A stretch of 64,000 nt of DNA. It comes from Syntrophaceae bacterium. GTDB lineage: Bacteria; Desulfobacterota; BSN033; UBA1163. The translations under genes were made by a program, and so were the position numbers. This document shows positions 60,298 to 64,000 of this stretch, piece after piece (the stretch's first letter is position 1; each line of letters opens with the position of its first letter). The stretch spans positions 62,001 through 126,000 of the forward strand of contig JACAEX010000014.1 of the NCBI GenBank assembly GCA_013388635.1. The letters are read 5' to 3'. The notes beneath the pieces were generated by a model. It ran no database searches. It was not told the DNA's origin and was given only the letters and a program-made list of their open reading frames with translations.

Positions 60298-62604
60298 ATG
60301 GCGGAGTTAAAGGAGATTACAAGAAAGTTAAAGGAGATTCATGAGAAGATCAAATCGGAGATTCCCTGGGAGCCGATCGGACATACGCCCATGCCTGAGA
60401 TCGCCGACCTCAGGAACTGGGATATGAAACTCCTCCAGACCTACAAACCCTTCTATGCCCCGTTCTGTGACCTTTGCTGCTTTTGTACCTACGGTAAGTG
60501 TGATCTCACAGAGGATCGAAGAGGAGCATGTGGGATCGACATTGGAACTCAACAGGCCAGGTTTGTGCTTTTGGCCTGCCTGATGGGATGTTCGGCCCAC
60601 GCCTCTCATGCCGGACATATTCTGGAGGTCTTAATTGAGAAGCATGGACCAGATAAGAAGATCAATCTGGGAACTTCTGTAGAGCTGGAAGCACCGAATA
60701 TAAGAACAGTTCTCGGGTTAAAGCCTGAGACGCTGGGCGATCTAAAAATAGCGATCGAATATGTTTACAAAGAGATCGCCCACCTTCTTGATTCCACCCA
60801 TATGGGTCAGGAAGGAAGCTGCCTGGATTATGAATCAAAATCTTTACATGCCGGGATGCTGGATCATGTCGGAATGGAGGTCGCTGATATTGCTCAGATT
60901 GTAGGATTTAACTATCCCACTTCTGTTGCGAATACGCCATTGGTTGACCTGGGATGGAATTCGGTCGATAAAACAAAACCGATCATCTGTTTCATTGGCC
61001 ATAACCCTGCAACTTCAACGGTCGTTATTGATTACCTGCAGGAGAATAATCTTTACGATAAGGTTGAGGTTTGCGGAGTATGCTGTACTGCCTTAGAGAC
61101 CACCAGGTATTCTGATAGGGCTAAAGTGATCGGTCCATTTTCCCGCCAGCTTTTTTACATTAGAAGTGGCATTGCCGATGTCATCATGACGGATGAACAG
61201 TGTATTCGGACCGATATGCCACAAGAGGCTACCAAAGCGGGCTCAGCCCTGATCGCCACCCTTGATAAGGTGATGTATGGATTGGAAGATGCGACCGAAA
61301 TGGATACCGGTGAAATCGTCAAGAAGATGGTTGAGGAAAAGAAGCATTTCGCCATTCTTGATGGCAAGAAAGCAGCTGAAGTGGCTGTAAAAGTGGCCAT
61401 GGCCATTGCCCCTCAGCGTAGGAAGCAATGGTTAACAGAACAGGAGGCAACCGAGCTGGCCAAGAAATGTGGTCTCTGTGGGATGTGTGAACAGGTTTGC
61501 CCCAATTTATTTGATATCGGAAGGGGAGTCAATGAAGTGGCCAAAGGGAACTATGAGGTGATCAGGGAAATATTTAATCTGTGCGTGGGTTGCGGCAAAT
61601 GCGAAGAGGAATGCCCTCGAAACATCCCGATTCTAAAGATCATGCAGGTCGGCGCAAGTAAAGAAACTTACAAGATCAGAGCAGGTCGTGGTCCGATTAT
61701 GGATACGGAGATCAGAACCGTAGGCGCACCGATCACATTGGGAACGATTCCTGGAGTGGTGGCATTAGTGGGTTGTTCCAATTTTCCTGACATTCGAGAC
61801 CTGGCAGAGATCGTGGATGAATTTGCCCGAAGAAAATATATCGTGGTCGTTTCAGGATGTACGGCCATGGCCGTAGGGATGTGGAAGGATGCAGATGGAA
61901 AGACCATCTATGAAAAGTATCCCCCTGAATTCGATGCAGGCGGAGTAGTCAACGTCGGCTCCTGTGTGGCAAACAGCCATATCTCGGGAGCTGCGATCAA
62001 GATTGCTAACATCTTTGCTGCCCTGCCTCTGAGGGCAAATTACGAGGTCATGGCCGATTATGTGCTCAACCGAGTCGGTGCGGTAGGCATTGCGTGGGGG
62101 GCTTATTCTCAGAAGGCGGCCTCCATTGCCACAGGCTTTAACCGATTGGGAGTCCCGGTCATTCTCGGCCCACACTCTTCTAAATATCGGAGGCTCTATT
62201 TATCAAGAAAAGATGAAGACGAATGGAAGGTGATGGATGCACGAAAGAAGCAGATTGTGGAGACCGGTGAGCCTTCACCAGAACATCTTGCCTATGTTTG
62301 TGAGACAAAGGAGAAGGCCATGGTGATGATTCCCAAGCTTTGTATCCGAAAGAATGATACACCTCAGGGAAGGGCGATTAAATTGAATCACTATATCTCT
62401 CTTTACAAGAAGTATATGGGAGGTGGGCTCCCGGAAGACCTTCCTCTCTATGTGAGGAGAGATGCGGACATCCCTCTCGTCTATAAAAAAGAGGTCAAGG
62501 CTTACTTAACTCAGATTGGCTGGAAACCCAAGGAACCGGTTGGACTTCCCACCCTGATCGGGACTTATCCTACAAAGGTTCCGGTGGATTCGGTCATTCA
62601 CTAA
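60298..62604 (+). CDS. cdhA: CO dehydrogenase catalytic subunit, archaeal (CdhA) type
   Basis: 768 residues. N-terminal cysteine cluster FCDLCCFCTYGKCDL (residues 56-70) and ACGID, active-site region SAHASHAGH, VCGVCCTALE, and two internal 4Fe-4S ferredoxin motifs CGLCGMCEQVCP and CVGCGKCEEECP (about residues 395-445). These ferredoxin motifs are absent from the bacterial CooS/AcsA (about 630-680 residues) and are characteristic of the archaeal ACDS alpha subunit. ILGPHSSKYRRLY near the C-terminus also fits. Interconverts CO and CO2 in the ACS complex. AAGGAGG precedes the ATG. Confidence 0.94.
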   Translation: MAELKEITRKLKEIHEKIKSEIPWEPIGHTPMPEIADLRNWDMKLLQTYKPFYAPFCDLCCFCTYGKCDLTEDRRGACGIDIGTQQARFVLLACLMGCSAHASHAGHILEVLIEKHGPDKKINLGTSVELEAPNIRTVLGLKPETLGDLKIAIEYVYKEIAHLLDSTHMGQEGSCLDYESKSLHAGMLDHVGMEVADIAQIVGFNYPTSVANTPLVDLGWNSVDKTKPIICFIGHNPATSTVVIDYLQENNLYDKVEVCGVCCTALETTRYSDRAKVIGPFSRQLFYIRSGIADVIMTDEQCIRTDMPQEATKAGSALIATLDKVMYGLEDATEMDTGEIVKKMVEEKKHFAILDGKKAAEVAVKVAMAIAPQRRKQWLTEQEATELAKKCGLCGMCEQVCPNLFDIGRGVNEVAKGNYEVIREIFNLCVGCGKCEEECPRNIPILKIMQVGASKETYKIRAGRGPIMDTEIRTVGAPITLGTIPGVVALVGCSNFPDIRDLAEIVDEFARRKYIVVVSGCTAMAVGMWKDADGKTIYEKYPPEFDAGGVVNVGSCVANSHISGAAIKIANIFAALPLRANYEVMADYVLNRVGAVGIAWGAYSQKAASIATGFNRLGVPVILGPHSSKYRRLYLSRKDEDEWKVMDARKKQIVETGEPSPEHLAYVCETKEKAMVMIPKLCIRKNDTPQGRAIKLNHYISLYKKYMGGGLPEDLPLYVRRDADIPLVYKKEVKAYLTQIGWKPKEPVGLPTLIGTYPTKVPVDSVIH

Positions 62605-62620
62605 TAAGGAGGATGAAGAG

Positions 62621-63178
62621 ATGAGTCAGTTAGCCCCGTTAATGCCATATCATCGAGTGAATATTCTGACAGGGACGAGGACGGCCAGATTGGTAGAGGA
62701 TCCAGTGGAGTATGCCAAGCAGATTCAAAAAGCCCAGCGTCCCCTCCTTGTCCTCGGCCCTCGCTTGCTTAAGATCACTCTGGGTGAGAGGTTGCTCATT
62801 GAATATGCCCTGGACATTGCAAAGGCAAAAAATATCCCCACCTGTGCGACGGCCACGGTAAAATCAAAGATGGTGGAATTAGGAGTCCCACCCGACAGTG
62901 TTTATGACATTGTTGAGATCGTCAATGCCCTGAAAGATCCAAATTGGAGGGGTGTGAGGAAAGAGGGGAATCACGATCTCGTCTTGTTCTTCGGTTTCAG
63001 GACCGATCTCGGGGAGCAAGGGCTTTCAGTCCTTAAGCATTTTGCACCCCATCTGAAAACGATGACCCTGTGTAAATACTATTACCCTCATGCTGATTTT
63101 TCCCTCCCCAATATGAGAAAAGATGAGCAATGGAAGAGTTTTCTCGAAGGGCTGATCGAAAATCTGAAGAAGGAATAA
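62621..63178 (+). CDS. cdhB: ACDS complex epsilon subunit, archaeal type
   Basis: 185 residues, AAGGAGGATGAAG before the ATG. RPLLVLGPRLLKITLGERLLIEYALDIAKAKNIPTCATA, VKSKMVELG, VYDIVEIVNALKDPNW and LVLFFGFRTDLGEQGLSVLKHFAPHLKTMTL are features of CdhB, a DHS-like NAD/FAD-binding fold. It forms the alpha2-epsilon2 CODH with CdhA. Rarely found outside archaea and some Chloroflexota/Desulfobacterota, supporting the archaeal-type reading of cdhA. Confidence 0.92.
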   Translation: MSQLAPLMPYHRVNILTGTRTARLVEDPVEYAKQIQKAQRPLLVLGPRLLKITLGERLLIEYALDIAKAKNIPTCATATVKSKMVELGVPPDSVYDIVEIVNALKDPNWRGVRKEGNHDLVLFFGFRTDLGEQGLSVLKHFAPHLKTMTLCKYYYPHADFSLPNMRKDEQWKSFLEGLIENLKKE

Positions 63179-63203
63179 ATCGTCCTACGAAAGGAGATCT
63201 GAG

Positions 63204-64000
63204 ATGGAGTTTCATGCTGACATCGGACCGCAATATGAAGGCGAAGTCATCCGAAAGGAAAATCTGTACATGGAGTTTGGAGGACCTAAGGTAGCGCATA
63301 AGTTCGAATTGGCCACGGTAAAGAGTCCCGATGAAATTGAGAATGAAAAGGTGGAGATTGTTGGACCTGACCTAAATGAATTGGAGCCCTATAACCCCGA
63401 AACGGATAAGGGAGGGTCCCATCCCATTGCCATTTTGATCGATGTGGCCGGAGCCGATCTGGATAAGGATGCAGAGGCCATCATCGAAAGAAAGATCCAT
63501 ATGTACCTCAACTTTATTCAGGGCTGGTATCACATGAATCAGAGACAGGACATGTGGGTAAGAATGAGCACCGATGCCTATAAAAAGGGGTTTACCTCCC
63601 TCAAAGAATTGGGGGAGATCTTTAACTTCCTCTTTACCTCAGAGATGCCGATCATCGAAAAGATTCAGACCACGATCATCACGGATCCAAAAAAGGTGGA
63701 GGAACTCCTGCCGGAGGCCTTGAAAAGATATGAGGCCAGGGATGAAAGGGCCAGACAGCTTAAGGATGAAGACGTGGATCAATTCTACGGCTGTGTCCTC
63801 TGCCAGAGCTTTGCCCCAACCCACTGCTCCATCATCGCCCCGAACCGGATTGCCAATTGCGGGGCCATTAACTGGTTTGACGGAAGAGCCGCGGCTAAGA
63901 TTGACCCTGAGGGCCCTATTTTTGCGATTGAAAAAGGGGAGTTGATCAATCCCGCCAAGGGAGAGTATGAGGGGGTCAATAAAGTCGTGGCAGAGAAATC
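63204..64000 (+). CDS. cdhC: Acetyl-CoA synthase beta subunit, archaeal (CdhC)-like, 3' end cut by window edge
   Basis: AAGGAGATC precedes the ATG at 63204; 265 codons are visible. The A-cluster motif starts at Cys197, far nearer the N-terminus than in bacterial AcsB (about residue 506 in Moorella), so the protein lacks the bacterial N-terminal CODH-binding domain, as in CdhC. FYGCVLCQSFAPTHC and IANCGAINWFDGRAAAKIDPEGP are clear. The third cysteine is at 208 (APTHCS) rather than the expected 209 (APxHVC). Joins methyl, CO and CoA into acetyl-CoA at the Ni-Ni-4Fe4S A-cluster. Confidence 0.93.
   Translation, partial: MEFHADIGPQYEGEVIRKENLYMEFGGPKVAHKFELATVKSPDEIENEKVEIVGPDLNELEPYNPETDKGGSHPIAILIDVAGADLDKDAEAIIERKIHMYLNFIQGWYHMNQRQDMWVRMSTDAYKKGFTSLKELGEIFNFLFTSEMPIIEKIQTTIITDPKKVEELLPEALKRYEARDERARQLKDEDVDQFYGCVLCQSFAPTHCSIIAPNRIANCGAINWFDGRAAAKIDPEGPIFAIEKGELINPAKGEYEGVNKVVAEK

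Overview
The window reads as chromosomal DNA of an anaerobic, mesophilic bacterium. Wood-Ljungdahl genes (fhs, folD, acsE and a CODH/ACS complex), a four-subunit 2-oxoacid:ferredoxin oxidoreductase, branched-chain-type ABC transporters beside CoA ligases, several sigma-54 systems with PAS domains, and very palindrome-rich spacers together point to the Desulfobacterota (former Deltaproteobacteria). This is an inference from gene content; no rRNA is present to confirm it.

Layout. 1-2.1 kb: end of a DUF3999-like membrane protein gene and a TPR membrane protein. 2.1-6.5 kb (minus): HAD phosphatase, serB, a class V aminotransferase, a metallo-beta-lactamase-fold protein and a zincin-like protein. 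6.6-13.7 kb: acetoacetyl-CoA ligase with a lysine-rich tail, a CaiB/BaiF (racemase-like) enzyme, korDABC and a XRE-cupin regulator. 13.8-27.3 kb: a solute-binding protein, a histidine kinase and NtrC-type regulator pair, then a liv-type transporter (two further binding proteins, LivF, H, M, G), an acyl-CoA ligase and a polysaccharide deacetylase. A consensus sigma-54 promoter precedes the first transporter gene. 27.4-31.2 kb: a DUF4015 glycosidase-like protein and a serine-hydrolase/NamZ fusion behind another sigma-54 promoter. 31.3-38 kb: glpK, a lipase-like hydrolase, a YoeB/YefM toxin-antitoxin pair, tRNA-Thr(UGU), a decayed REP-associated (RAYT) transposase, gene remnants and a radical SAM protein.

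38-46.7 kb (minus) is an envelope/stress block: LapA-like (two), lipoprotein, ABM, DUF2141, YihY, AI-2E transporter, DUF948, YtxH, BON and an lmo0937-like small protein. It contains two near-identical promoter cassettes, each with a -24/-12 sigma-54 promoter and a tandem palindromic upstream site. A PAS sigma-54 activator gene lies immediately next to one of them.

46.9-54.2 kb: galT, a DUF5674 pair, a DUF2148 iron-sulfur protein, an MFS carrier, an opine-dehydrogenase-like enzyme and enolase. Convergent with enolase is a small DUF2267-like gene preceded by a clear fluoride riboswitch, with its own promoter and terminator. 54.5-64 kb: a Wood-Ljungdahl operon, fhs - folD - NuoG/HoxU-like Fe-S protein - acsE - acsD - cdhA - cdhB - cdhC (runs off the end). 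CdhA, CdhB and the short CdhC are of the archaeal ACDS type, while fhs, folD and acsE are bacterial. acsD carries an in-frame TAA before its conserved C-terminal segment.

Most spacers in the first 25 kb, and one in the acs operon, hold long imperfect palindromes whose arms are short-period repeats (6-8 bp). The sequence differs from locus to locus but the architecture is shared.
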